The notes under the pieces are model-generated. The model was not told the origin of the DNA. It made no database searches and was given only the letters and a program-made list of their open reading frames with translations. DNA of 25,376 nucleotides from Lachnospiraceae bacterium UBA7110 (GTDB taxonomy: Bacteria > Bacillota > Clostridia > Lachnospirales > Lachnospiraceae), in NCBI GenBank assembly GCA_002492295.1, contig DKYC01000105.1, forward strand, positions 1-25,376, read 5' to 3'. Shown piece after piece: positions 1-5,385 of this stretch; the stretch's first letter is position 1; every line of letters begins with the position of its first letter. Both the position numbers and the translations under genes were made by a program.

Positions 1-144
1 TAACTTTGCCGACCAACACAAGCGCATTGTTGAGTTTATCGAGAACAACCAACATAACCTTGTACTGATAAAGTCCAACAACGCCGTGTAATGACTAGCG
101 GCGTGTTGGTATCAATTCTTTAGGCAAAGTTGTCTATAAATCTA
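1..144 (+). mobile_element. Probable end of an insertion element (rest outside window)
   Basis: The stretch separates an ABC ATPase gene fragment (142-258, minus strand) from whatever lies left of the window. It holds the last codons of a plus-strand frame (2-91) and about 50 non-coding bases. AACTTTGCC at 2-10 is repeated inverted as GGCAAAGTT at 123-131, and ACCAACAC at 12-19 as GTGTTGGT at 103-110, so this end can fold on itself. The junction falls inside a highly conserved codon run of the ABC gene, which is what an insertion would produce. The element family, its exact boundary and any target duplication cannot be read here because the other end is missing. A rearrangement without an insertion element is the alternative. 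Confidence 0.45.
2..91 (+). CDS. C-terminal end of an unassigned protein, possibly a transposase
   Basis: An open frame enters from the left edge and stops with TAA at 89-91, giving 29 residues that end in LVLIKSNNAV. The rest of the gene is outside the window. I do not recognise the family from this tail. Its place at the end of a segment that interrupts an ABC-transporter gene makes a transposase or other element-borne protein plausible, but that is inference from context only. Confidence 0.35.
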   Translation, partial: NFADQHKRIVEFIENNQHNLVLIKSNNAV

Positions 145-258
145 TGCCCCATTTGGACCTAAAAAGCCGTAAATCATGCCCCGCTCCACGCGAAAAGACA
201 AGTCATTTACGGCTATATGGTTCCCATATTTTTTTGTCAGATTTTTTACTTCAATCAA
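142..258 (-). pseudogene. ABC transporter ATP-binding protein, N-terminal fragment
   Basis: Reading leftwards from TTG at 258-256 gives 38 residues beginning MIEVKNLTKKYG and ending GFLGPNGA, then TAG at 144-142. This is the standard start of an ABC ATPase: first beta strand, the aromatic A-loop (KYG), and then the Walker A motif GPNGAGKST, which is cut after GPNGA. The TTG start is supported by a GGGAGG ribosome binding site 8 bases upstream. The fragment therefore looks like a formerly functional gene broken at the Walker A codons by the segment to its left. The remainder may survive on the far side of the inserted segment. No Walker B or signature motif exists here, so the fragment cannot be active. 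Confidence 0.8.
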
Positions 259-273
259 TTATGATACCTCCCT

Positions 274-303
274 GATACAGTCCGATTTTCCAAATTCTGT
301 ATC
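274..303. promoter_or_regulatory. Inverted repeat upstream of the broken ABC gene
   Basis: GATACAG (274-280) and CTGTATC (297-303) are perfect 7-base inverted arms around a 16-base spacer, directly upstream of the ribosome binding site of the ABC fragment. Such a dyad between promoter and start codon fits an operator or a leader hairpin. Drug- and peptide-type ABC operons in Bacillota are often controlled by a GntR/YtrA-type repressor, but no regulator gene is visible here, so the assignment stays open. Confidence 0.35.
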
Positions 304-310
304 GTTTACC

Positions 311-344
311 ATTGTATGCATAATATTTGATAAAAGTATGACAA
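311..344 (-). promoter_or_regulatory. Weak candidate promoter for the ABC gene fragment
   Basis: On the minus strand TTGTCA (344-339) could be a -35 box. TATGCA (322-317) follows at 16 bases and TACAAT (316-311) at 22 bases; neither combination is ideal. The remaining bases between this site and the ATPase gene ending at 409 show no further gene. The call rests on position ahead of a well-supported start site more than on the quality of the match. Confidence 0.3.
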
Positions 345-408
345 AAGTGTGTTTTTTGTGTGTCCTGGTTTTTCCGTCTGATATCCATTTTTTCTTTGCG
401 TATTGATG

Positions 409-1728
409 CTATCTCATATGCCCGTCAAAACCCGCAAGATAATTGACAAACTGCTGCGCCGTGCGCCCCGAAATGCCGCCGTGGCTTAACTCCCACTTAT
501 TTGCCTCCGCGCGCAGCTCATCGTCCGGCATCGTAATCCCCTGTCTGTGCGCAAGCTCTGTCACAATATTGAAGTATTCCTTCTGCGAGGGCTTTGAATA
601 ATTGATTGTCACACCAAAGCGGTTCACTAAGGAAAGCTTCTCCTCCATTGTGTCGGACTGATGCATGCCGTCCTGAACCTTGACATCGCTTCTGTCGCTC
701 CATGTTTCCTTAATCAGGTGCCTGCGGTTTGAAGTCGCATAAATCAGGATATTATCCGGCCTGGTCTCCACACCGCCCTCAATCACTGCCTTTAAAAATT
801 TATATTCCGTCTCAAACTCCTCAAACGACAAATCGTCCATGTAGATAATAAAGCGGTAATTCCGGTTTTTAATCCGTGCAATCACGCTTGACAAGTCCTT
901 AAACTGGTGCTTATAAATCTCAATCATACGCAGTCCCTGCGGATAGAATGCATTCACAATCGCCTTAATGCTTGTCGACTTGCCTGTGCCGCTGTCGCCA
1001 AACAAAAGCACATTGTTAGCCTTCTTTCCTTCCACAAACGCTTTCGTGTTGTCTATGAGCTTTTTCTTTTGGATTTCATACCCAATCAAATCATCCAGCA
1101 TCACCTTGTCCATATTATTGATTGCAACAAACTCCACATCTGTCCCATGGCTGCCTTCCTTAATCCGGAATGCCTTGTTTAAGCCAAACATGCCTACCCC
1201 ATACGCTTTGTAAAAGGCTGTCACGCTGTCAAAAAATTCATTCTCGTCAGCCGCCATTTCAAGTTCCGCACTGAGGTCAATAATCTTTTCGCTCACATTT
1301 TTATTGTACATCAGTTCCTTTTTCCCGATTGCCTTATAATTGGAAAGCTGCGAAAAACAATCTATTCCCAGCTCTTTTTCAATCGCGGAAAAATCGAAAT
1401 GGAACAGGTTGCGAAATACCCTGAAATCGTTTTTTGCAAAGTGGTTGACGCTGCCCTCGTTTGCCCCGACCTTTTCGCAGGTGATGCTGAACGGGTTTTC
1501 ATTTGTCACAAGAAAAAAAGTCAGATAGTTCTGCCATAAATTGTAATTAAAACCATAGTCCGTCGCAATAATTAAGAGCCGCTTAATCTGCGTATAAATA
1601 TCTTTTATTAACGTTGGTTTTGAGCATGACTTTTCATAATTACGCCGGAAAATTTCTCCCATTTGGTAAAGAATACAGTTCTCATCCATATCCCCATACA
1701 TGATTAATTTTGATATCTCTCTATACAT
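409..1728 (-). CDS. DUF815-type AAA+ ATPase
   Basis: A 439-residue cytoplasmic P-loop ATPase. The C-terminal half matches the DUF815 family: a lead-in with MLDDLIGYEIQKKKL (about 210-224), Walker A GDSGTGKS at 244-251, Walker B FIIYMDDL at 293-300, a sensor-1-like ATSNRR at 331-336, a candidate arginine finger around R370, and a sensor-2-like GISGRT near 418-423. The first 200 residues are helical and carry no motif I recognise. The family is widespread in Clostridia, but its cellular role is not established, so the product name is structural only. Start ATG at 1728 has AGGAG 13 bases upstream, slightly far; ATG at residues 10 or 14 are alternatives. It is the last gene of a run with ttcA-like and tcdA genes, 41 bases after tcdA, so it is probably cotranscribed. 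Confidence 0.85.
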   Translation of the reverse strand: MYREISKLIMYGDMDENCILYQMGEIFRRNYEKSCSKPTLIKDIYTQIKRLLIIATDYGFNYNLWQNYLTFFLVTNENPFSITCEKVGANEGSVNHFAKNDFRVFRNLFHFDFSAIEKELGIDCFSQLSNYKAIGKKELMYNKNVSEKIIDLSAELEMAADENEFFDSVTAFYKAYGVGMFGLNKAFRIKEGSHGTDVEFVAINNMDKVMLDDLIGYEIQKKKLIDNTKAFVEGKKANNVLLFGDSGTGKSTSIKAIVNAFYPQGLRMIEIYKHQFKDLSSVIARIKNRNYRFIIYMDDLSFEEFETEYKFLKAVIEGGVETRPDNILIYATSNRRHLIKETWSDRSDVKVQDGMHQSDTMEEKLSLVNRFGVTINYSKPSQKEYFNIVTELAHRQGITMPDDELRAEANKWELSHGGISGRTAQQFVNYLAGFDGHMR

Positions 1729-1769
1729 TTTTGTATCCGTGCTCCTTTCCTCATATAAAATTTGTGCTT

Positions 1770-2522
1770 TTATTTTCCTACAATATCTTTTACAACTTCC
1801 CCCGCAAGGATAAGTCCTGCGACGGAAGGAACAAACGAAACGCTTCCCGGTATCTGTCTTTTTATGACACCTGTGTCATTTTCATTCCTGTCATTTATGA
1901 CAGATGTGTCACGTTTAGGCATCAGCGGCTTTTCTTTTGAATACACCACCTTAAGGTTCCCAACACCTCTCTTTTTCAGCTCCCTGCGCATAACCTTTGC
2001 AAGCGGGCAGACGCTTGTCTCATAAATATCCGCCACGCAAAACGCGGACGCGTCCAGTTTATTTCCCGCACCCATGGAAGAGATAACCGGCGTGTGCGCC
2101 CGCTGTGCCTCCATGACAAGCGCAATTTTTCCCGTCACCGTATCAATCGCATCCACAACATAATCATAGTCGTAAAAGTTAAAGTCCGACGCTGTCTCAG
2201 GCAGGAAAAATGTTTTGTACGTATTTACGGACGCCGCGGGATTGATGTCCAAAACGCGCTCCTTTGCCACGTCCACCTTGAATCGCCCTACCGTACTGTG
2301 CGTCGCGATAATCTGACGGTTAATGTTGCTTACGCTGACCTTGTCGTTGTCAATCAGCTCCAATGCGCCAACGCCGCTGCGCGCAAGCGCCTCTACGACA
2401 TATCCGCCAACACCGCCGACGCCAAACACGGCAACCTTTGCGCATTTGAGTTTTTCCATTCCCTCATCGCCCAAAAGCAGGGATGTCCTTGAAAACATAC
2501 TATCCAACAACAGATTATTCAA
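1770..2522 (-). CDS. tcdA: tRNA threonylcarbamoyladenosine dehydratase TcdA
   Basis: E1-like enzyme that uses ATP to dehydrate t6A at position 37 of ANN-decoding tRNAs to the cyclic form ct6A. The sequence shows FSRTSLLLGDEGMEKL near the N-terminus, the nucleotide-binding GVGGVGG (about residues 34-40), the NINRQI segment, DAIDTV, and the family's C-terminal PGSVSFVPSVAGLILAGEVVKD. I chose TTG at 2522 because GGAGG lies 8 bases upstream; this gives 250 residues and an 8-base overlap with the preceding ttcA-like gene. ATG at 2498 is the alternative and has no good ribosome binding site. The longer frame to 2582 would overlap the upstream gene by 68 bases. The segment before PGSVSF, often Cys-rich in relatives, is replaced by a DTSVINDRNENDTGVIK stretch encoded by TGTCA/TGACA palindromes. 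Confidence 0.88.
   Translation of the reverse strand: MNNLLLDSMFSRTSLLLGDEGMEKLKCAKVAVFGVGGVGGYVVEALARSGVGALELIDNDKVSVSNINRQIIATHSTVGRFKVDVAKERVLDINPAASVNTYKTFFLPETASDFNFYDYDYVVDAIDTVTGKIALVMEAQRAHTPVISSMGAGNKLDASAFCVADIYETSVCPLAKVMRRELKKRGVGNLKVVYSKEKPLMPKRDTSVINDRNENDTGVIKRQIPGSVSFVPSVAGLILAGEVVKDIVGK
1865..1911. repeat. Cluster of TGTCA/TGACA palindromes inside tcdA
   Basis: Within 47 bases lie TGACAC-CT-GTGTCA (1865-1878), TGTCAT-TT-ATGACA (1889-1902) and TGACA-gatg-TGTCA (1898-1911). They encode the non-conserved DTSVINDRNENDTGVI segment of TcdA. The same TGACACNNGTGTCA palindrome recurs at 3400-3413 and, with one end base changed, at 9750-9763. Confidence 0.6.
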
Positions 2523-3426
2523 AAAATCCGCCTCCGTTCTCCCGCGTCCAAATTTCCGGTTTCTGATCCGCATACGCGTCAAGGAAATGATGTTTTACAC
2601 CATCCTGCTTATAGGCAATCACTGTGCTTAAGTTCACGTTTTCCACACTTTTAAAAATGTTATTCTCCACGAACGGATTTACCTTTTTGAGCTGTTTAAT
2701 CAACTGCTTCACTTCTTTACGCTTGGACGCATTTTCATACTCATTTATAAATGTGCTGTTTTGGGTAAATTTGCACGCACACTGTAAAAATGTCAGACCA
2801 TGGTAATCACGCCACGCCTTGATGCTTTCCTCGCGGATTAAGTACATCGGACGGATTAATTCCATTCCTTCAAAATTTGTACTGTGGAGCTTTGGCATCA
2901 TGGTCTGCACCTGCCCGCCGTAGAGCATTCCCATCAAAATCGTCTCAATCACGTCGTCAAAATGATGCCCGAGTGCGATTTTATTGCATCCAAGCGCGTG
3001 CGCCTTGCTGTAAAGATATCCGCGCCGCATCCGCGCGCACAGATAGCACGGCGAGTTTTCAATATTGTAGACCGACGCAAAAATATCGGTCTCAAATACG
3101 GTAATCGGTATGTTGAGCCGTTTGGCGTTGTACTCAATCAGTTGTCTGTTTTCCGTCACATAACCCGGATCCATCACAAGGAATACCAGTTCAAACTGAA
3201 ACTTATTATGGCGTTTTAACTCCTGAAAGAGCTTTGCCATCAGCATGGAATCCTTCCCTCCCGATATACAGACTGCAATTTTATCCCCCTCCTGTACAAG
3301 GTCATAATCCCGTATCGCCTTTGTAAACCTGCACCATAATTTTTTCCTGTGACGCTTTCTTAAATCCTGCTCAATCTCAAGATACTCTTTCTCATTTTCT
3401 GACACTTGTGTCATAATTTTATTCAT
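2515..3426 (-). CDS. TtcA-like tRNA thiolation ATPase (PP-loop)
   Basis: A 303-residue PP-loop ATPase of the TtcA/TtuA superfamily. TtcA itself makes 2-thiocytidine at tRNA position 32 by adenylating the base and adding sulfur through an iron-sulfur cluster. Visible motifs: the PP-loop SGGKDS at 55-60, a C-x2-C pair at C127 and C130 (PCYLC), GHHFDDVIET at about 153-162, and C216/C218 in LQCACKF, which together can supply cluster ligands. The length fits the family. The start ATG at 3426 has only a weak GAAGGG site; ATG at residue 5 is possible. The gene heads a probable operon with tcdA and the DUF815 ATPase, and the first two both modify the tRNA anticodon loop. The exact modified base in this organism cannot be fixed from sequence. 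Confidence 0.85.
   Translation of the reverse strand: MNKIMTQVSENEKEYLEIEQDLRKRHRKKLWCRFTKAIRDYDLVQEGDKIAVCISGGKDSMLMAKLFQELKRHNKFQFELVFLVMDPGYVTENRQLIEYNAKRLNIPITVFETDIFASVYNIENSPCYLCARMRRGYLYSKAHALGCNKIALGHHFDDVIETILMGMLYGGQVQTMMPKLHSTNFEGMELIRPMYLIREESIKAWRDYHGLTFLQCACKFTQNSTFINEYENASKRKEVKQLIKQLKKVNPFVENNIFKSVENVNLSTVIAYKQDGVKHHFLDAYADQKPEIWTRENGGGFFE
3400..3413. repeat. TGACACNNGTGTCA palindrome in the 5' end of the ttcA-like gene
   Basis: TGACAC-TT-GTGTCA is a perfect 6+6 palindrome located within codons 5-9 of the ttcA-like gene. It matches the palindrome at 1865-1878 in tcdA except for the two central bases. Confidence 0.5.
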
Positions 3427-3450
3427 TGTTACCGGCTGCCCTTCCCGTGA

Positions 3451-3478
3451 AAAGGCTGCCGCAAGCGCGACAGCCTTT
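3451..3478 (-). terminator. Rho-independent terminator of the metQ-like gene
   Basis: AAAGGCTG (3451-3458) pairs with CAGCCTTT (3471-3478); on the minus strand the inner CGC/GCG bases can extend the stem and a short T run follows. It lies about 45 bases past the stop of the metQ-like gene and just upstream of the ttcA-like start, so it separates the two transcription units. Confidence 0.75.
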
Positions 3479-3524
3479 CTATTGATATGTTCTATGCCAT
3501 ATACAGATACAGATTACGCGCTGA

Positions 3525-4472
3525 TTATTCTTCAAACGGAATAACTGCACCATCATATGTATCATTGATATACTGCTTAATCTCATCTGACTTTAATACA
3601 TCCACAAGTGCCTTGATTCCCTCGTCTTCCTCATGTCCTTCCTTCACCGCAATGACATTCACATACGTCTTTGCCGCCTCGGAATCAGAGGTTTCATATG
3701 CAACGGAATCGTTTGCAACGGAAAACCCTGCCTGCAATGCATAATTTCCGTTTAATACGACAAATGCCACCTCATCCTTCACGCGGGCAACCTGTGCTGC
3801 CTCAAGCTCCAGTATTTCCACGTCAACCTTCTTCTCCTCAATATCGTTGACCGTTGCCTCCAGGCCTGCGCCTTCCTTCAAAGTCAGCACGCCGTTTGCC
3901 TCCAAAAGAAGCAGCGCCCTTGCCTCGTTTGTCGTGTCATTCGGAACTGCTATCGTATCACCGTCCGCAAGCTCACCCAAATCCGACTTTGTACCGGGAT
4001 AAATCCCAAACGGCTCATAATGAATACCGCCCGCATTGACAAGGTGTGTACCCTGTTCCTCATTAAAACTGTTCAGGTAAGGAATATGCTGGAAATAGTT
4101 TGCATTGAATTCCTCGCTCTCCACGACATTGTTCGGTAAGATATAATCATCAAATACAGTTACGTCAAGCGTCCATCCCTGCTCTGCAAGAATTGGGGCT
4201 GCCTTCTCCAAAATTTCCGCATGCGGCGTGGCAGATGCGGCCACCGTAATTGTTCCCTTATTTTCCACTTCGGCTGACGCCTGTGTCGATGTTGCGTCAG
4301 CACCCTCCTGTCCCGGCTCTGCCTCACTCGCTGCCGACTGTGCCGGTTCCATAGGATTTGCAGCCGGTTCCGTGTCAGAACCTTTTGACGAACCGCAGCC
4401 TGCAAGCAGGCCAACTGACAGTACAGATGCTGTCATAAGTGCAAACACTCTCTTTGTTACCTGATTTTTCAT
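3525..4472 (-). CDS. metQ: MetQ/NlpA family substrate-binding lipoprotein
   Basis: A 315-residue extracellular lipoprotein that captures substrate for an ABC importer, in this family usually methionine. A signal peptide ends in the lipobox LLAGC with the lipidated cysteine at C26. A Ser/Ala/Glu-rich linker spans about 28-72. The family core follows: GTITVAASATPHAEIL, FDDYILPNNVV, ANYFQHIPYL, then DTIAVPNDTTNEARAL and VAFVVLNGNYALQAG, all typical of MetQ. The start has AGGAGG nearby. No metN or metI gene accompanies it; promoter (4639-4667) and terminator (3451-3478) make it a single-gene unit, so the permease must be encoded elsewhere. Substrate could be methionine or a related sulfur compound; sequence alone does not decide. 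Confidence 0.9.
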   Translation of the reverse strand: MKNQVTKRVFALMTASVLSVGLLAGCGSSKGSDTEPAANPMEPAQSAASEAEPGQEGADATSTQASAEVENKGTITVAASATPHAEILEKAAPILAEQGWTLDVTVFDDYILPNNVVESEEFNANYFQHIPYLNSFNEEQGTHLVNAGGIHYEPFGIYPGTKSDLGELADGDTIAVPNDTTNEARALLLLEANGVLTLKEGAGLEATVNDIEEKKVDVEILELEAAQVARVKDEVAFVVLNGNYALQAGFSVANDSVAYETSDSEAAKTYVNVIAVKEGHEEDEGIKALVDVLKSDEIKQYINDTYDGAVIPFEE

Positions 4473-4502
4473 AATCTTATCCTCCTATTCCATTTTCCTT
4501 CC

Positions 4503-4529
4503 GTAACGATTCAGTACTGTTATAGTTAC
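4503..4529 (+). repeat. 27-base dispersed element, copy A (metQ leader)
   Basis: One of three 27-base copies in the window. Arms GTAACGAT and ATAGTTAC flank TCAGTACTGTT and form a stem of 7 of 8 pairs. It lies inside the predicted metQ leader, 31-57 bases upstream of the start codon. Relative to metQ transcription it is in reverse orientation. Confidence 0.7.
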
Positions 4530-4577
4530 GCGTATCAACCCCTGCCAAAAAACACTCCATGGTTTGGTTAATCCTTT

Positions 4578-4590
4578 GCTGAACAGTTAC
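4578..4590 (-). repeat. Truncated copy of the 27-base element in the metQ leader
   Basis: On the minus strand this reads GTAACTGTTCAGC, matching the first 12-13 positions of the element consensus (GTARCTATTCAG). It faces copy A at 4503-4529, so in the metQ transcript the two can pair over about 10 of 12 positions and loop out the bases between them. The match is short, so chance similarity cannot be excluded. Confidence 0.4.
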
Positions 4591-4609
4591 CCTCTTTCTG
4601 TGTTCCGTA

Positions 4610-4632
4610 ATTCCTACTTGTTTGGTAGGCAT
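4610..4632. promoter_or_regulatory. Candidate operator at the metQ transcription start
   Basis: CCTAC (4613-4617) and GTAGG (4625-4629) are inverted around 7 bases, and the outer bases extend the symmetry (AT...AT). It sits immediately downstream of the -10 box, covering the expected start of transcription, where a bound repressor would block initiation. The layout is reminiscent of Rrf2/CymR-type sulfur-metabolism operators in Bacillota, a resemblance recalled from memory and not checked against a motif model. Confidence 0.5.
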
Positions 4633-4638
4633 AAGAGG

Positions 4639-4667
4639 AATATATCACTTATGCATATATATGTCAA
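4639..4667 (-). promoter_or_regulatory. Sigma-A promoter of metQ
   Basis: On the minus strand a perfect -35 TTGACA (4667-4662) and -10 TATATT (4644-4639) are separated by exactly 17 bases. Transcription would begin near 4632 and give a leader of about 160 bases before metQ. This is the strongest promoter match in the window. Confidence 0.85.
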
Positions 4668-4670
4668 CCG

Positions 4671-4701
4671 TTTTTTGTACATTTTTCCAATGTACCAAAA
4701 A
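4671..4701. promoter_or_regulatory. Long dyad upstream of the metQ -35 box
   Basis: TTTTTTGTACATT (4671-4683) and AATGTACCAAAAA (4689-4701) are inverted arms with 12 of 13 positions matching around a 5-base spacer. The dyad ends only a few bases upstream of the -35 box, between it and the end of the Nudix gene. The T-rich arm comes first on either strand, so it does not have the form of a terminator; a second protein-binding site is more likely. Confidence 0.5.
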
Positions 4702-4712
4702 ATATACAAAGG

Positions 4713-5273
4713 TCACGCCTTCGACCACAAATAACAATACGCCTGTGTCCTTGCGGCAAAGCGCGCCGTTTTTAACAGCTCGCGAAGCATTTCCCTGCTG
4801 CACCACTCTGGTTCGATTTCTTCCATCGTCGACGTACTTGCACGAAATGCACCTCTCGCCTTTCCAACCACGCACACATTAATCTCATTGCTAAAACCGA
4901 CTGCACTGTAGCTTGGACCGATAAAATCATCAATCTCATACAGTTCAAGCCCTGTTTCCTCCCACAGTTCCCGTTTTGCGCTCTCAAACGGCTCCTCGCC
5001 CTCATCAATCAGACCTGCGGGAAAATTATATACCCAGTCCCCTACCGCCATGCGGAACTCTTTATTAACCAGCAGTTTTTCACCGCTCTCATCCGTAACG
5101 ATAATCACCACGGAATCCGGCTTCTTCCCGTTTAAAGCCTCCAGCGTGTCAAGCGACTTATTGCGGCTGATAATCTCATATATTTTTTCTTTTTTGTCCG
5201 CCGTCTCATATGCAATATCATAACGCGTGATAAATTTGCCCTCTTCCTTTTTCGAAATTCCCTTAAACTGCAT
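4713..5273 (-). CDS. Nudix hydrolase, ADP-ribose pyrophosphatase-like
   Basis: A 186-residue cytoplasmic hydrolase. The Nudix box is perfect: G87-x5-E93-x7-R101-E-L-W-E105-E106-x-G108-L109, the Mg-binding loop that cleaves nucleoside diphosphates linked to another group. The preceding FPAGLIDEGE is typical of ADP-ribose/ADP-sugar pyrophosphatases, though substrate specificity cannot be fixed from this. AGGA sits 7 bases upstream of the ATG. The gene lies between the terminator at 5319-5360 and the metQ promoter region, so it is probably its own unit; a weak TTTATC-17-TAATAA may serve as promoter. No clear terminator follows it. Confidence 0.88.
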   Translation of the reverse strand: MQFKGISKKEEGKFITRYDIAYETADKKEKIYEIISRNKSLDTLEALNGKKPDSVVIIVTDESGEKLLVNKEFRMAVGDWVYNFPAGLIDEGEEPFESAKRELWEETGLELYEIDDFIGPSYSAVGFSNEINVCVVGKARGAFRASTSTMEEIEPEWCSREMLRELLKTARFAARTQAYCYLWSKA

Positions 5274-5318
5274 TTGACTGTCCTGCCCCTTTCTGCTTTT
5301 ATTATTATCCTATCCAAA

Positions 5319-5360
5319 GCTGATAAAAGCGTGCGCACACGCGCACGCTCTTTGATCAGC
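5319..5360 (-). terminator. Terminator downstream of the SH3b membrane protein gene
   Basis: A nested hairpin: outer arms GCTGAT (5319-5324) and ATCAGC (5355-5360), inner perfect arms AGCGTGCG (5328-5335) and CGCACGCT (5342-5349). On the minus strand the GC-rich inner stem is followed by TTTTATC, fitting intrinsic termination after the SH3b gene, 26 bases past its stop. Confidence 0.75.
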
Positions 5361-5385
5361 ATAGAGATTGATTGCAATACCTTAT

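Noticed and set aside
165..214. Perfect 10-base inverted repeat AGCCGTAAAT/ATTTACGGCT followed by a small hairpin and T run
   Set aside because: It lies inside the ABC ATPase codons (IAVND and MIYGF), so it is most simply a by-product of coding sequence and not a terminator.
4472..4632. SAM riboswitch or T-box in the metQ leader
   Set aside because: Neither the conserved S-box core nor the T-box GGGTGGNACCGCG-type sequence is present.
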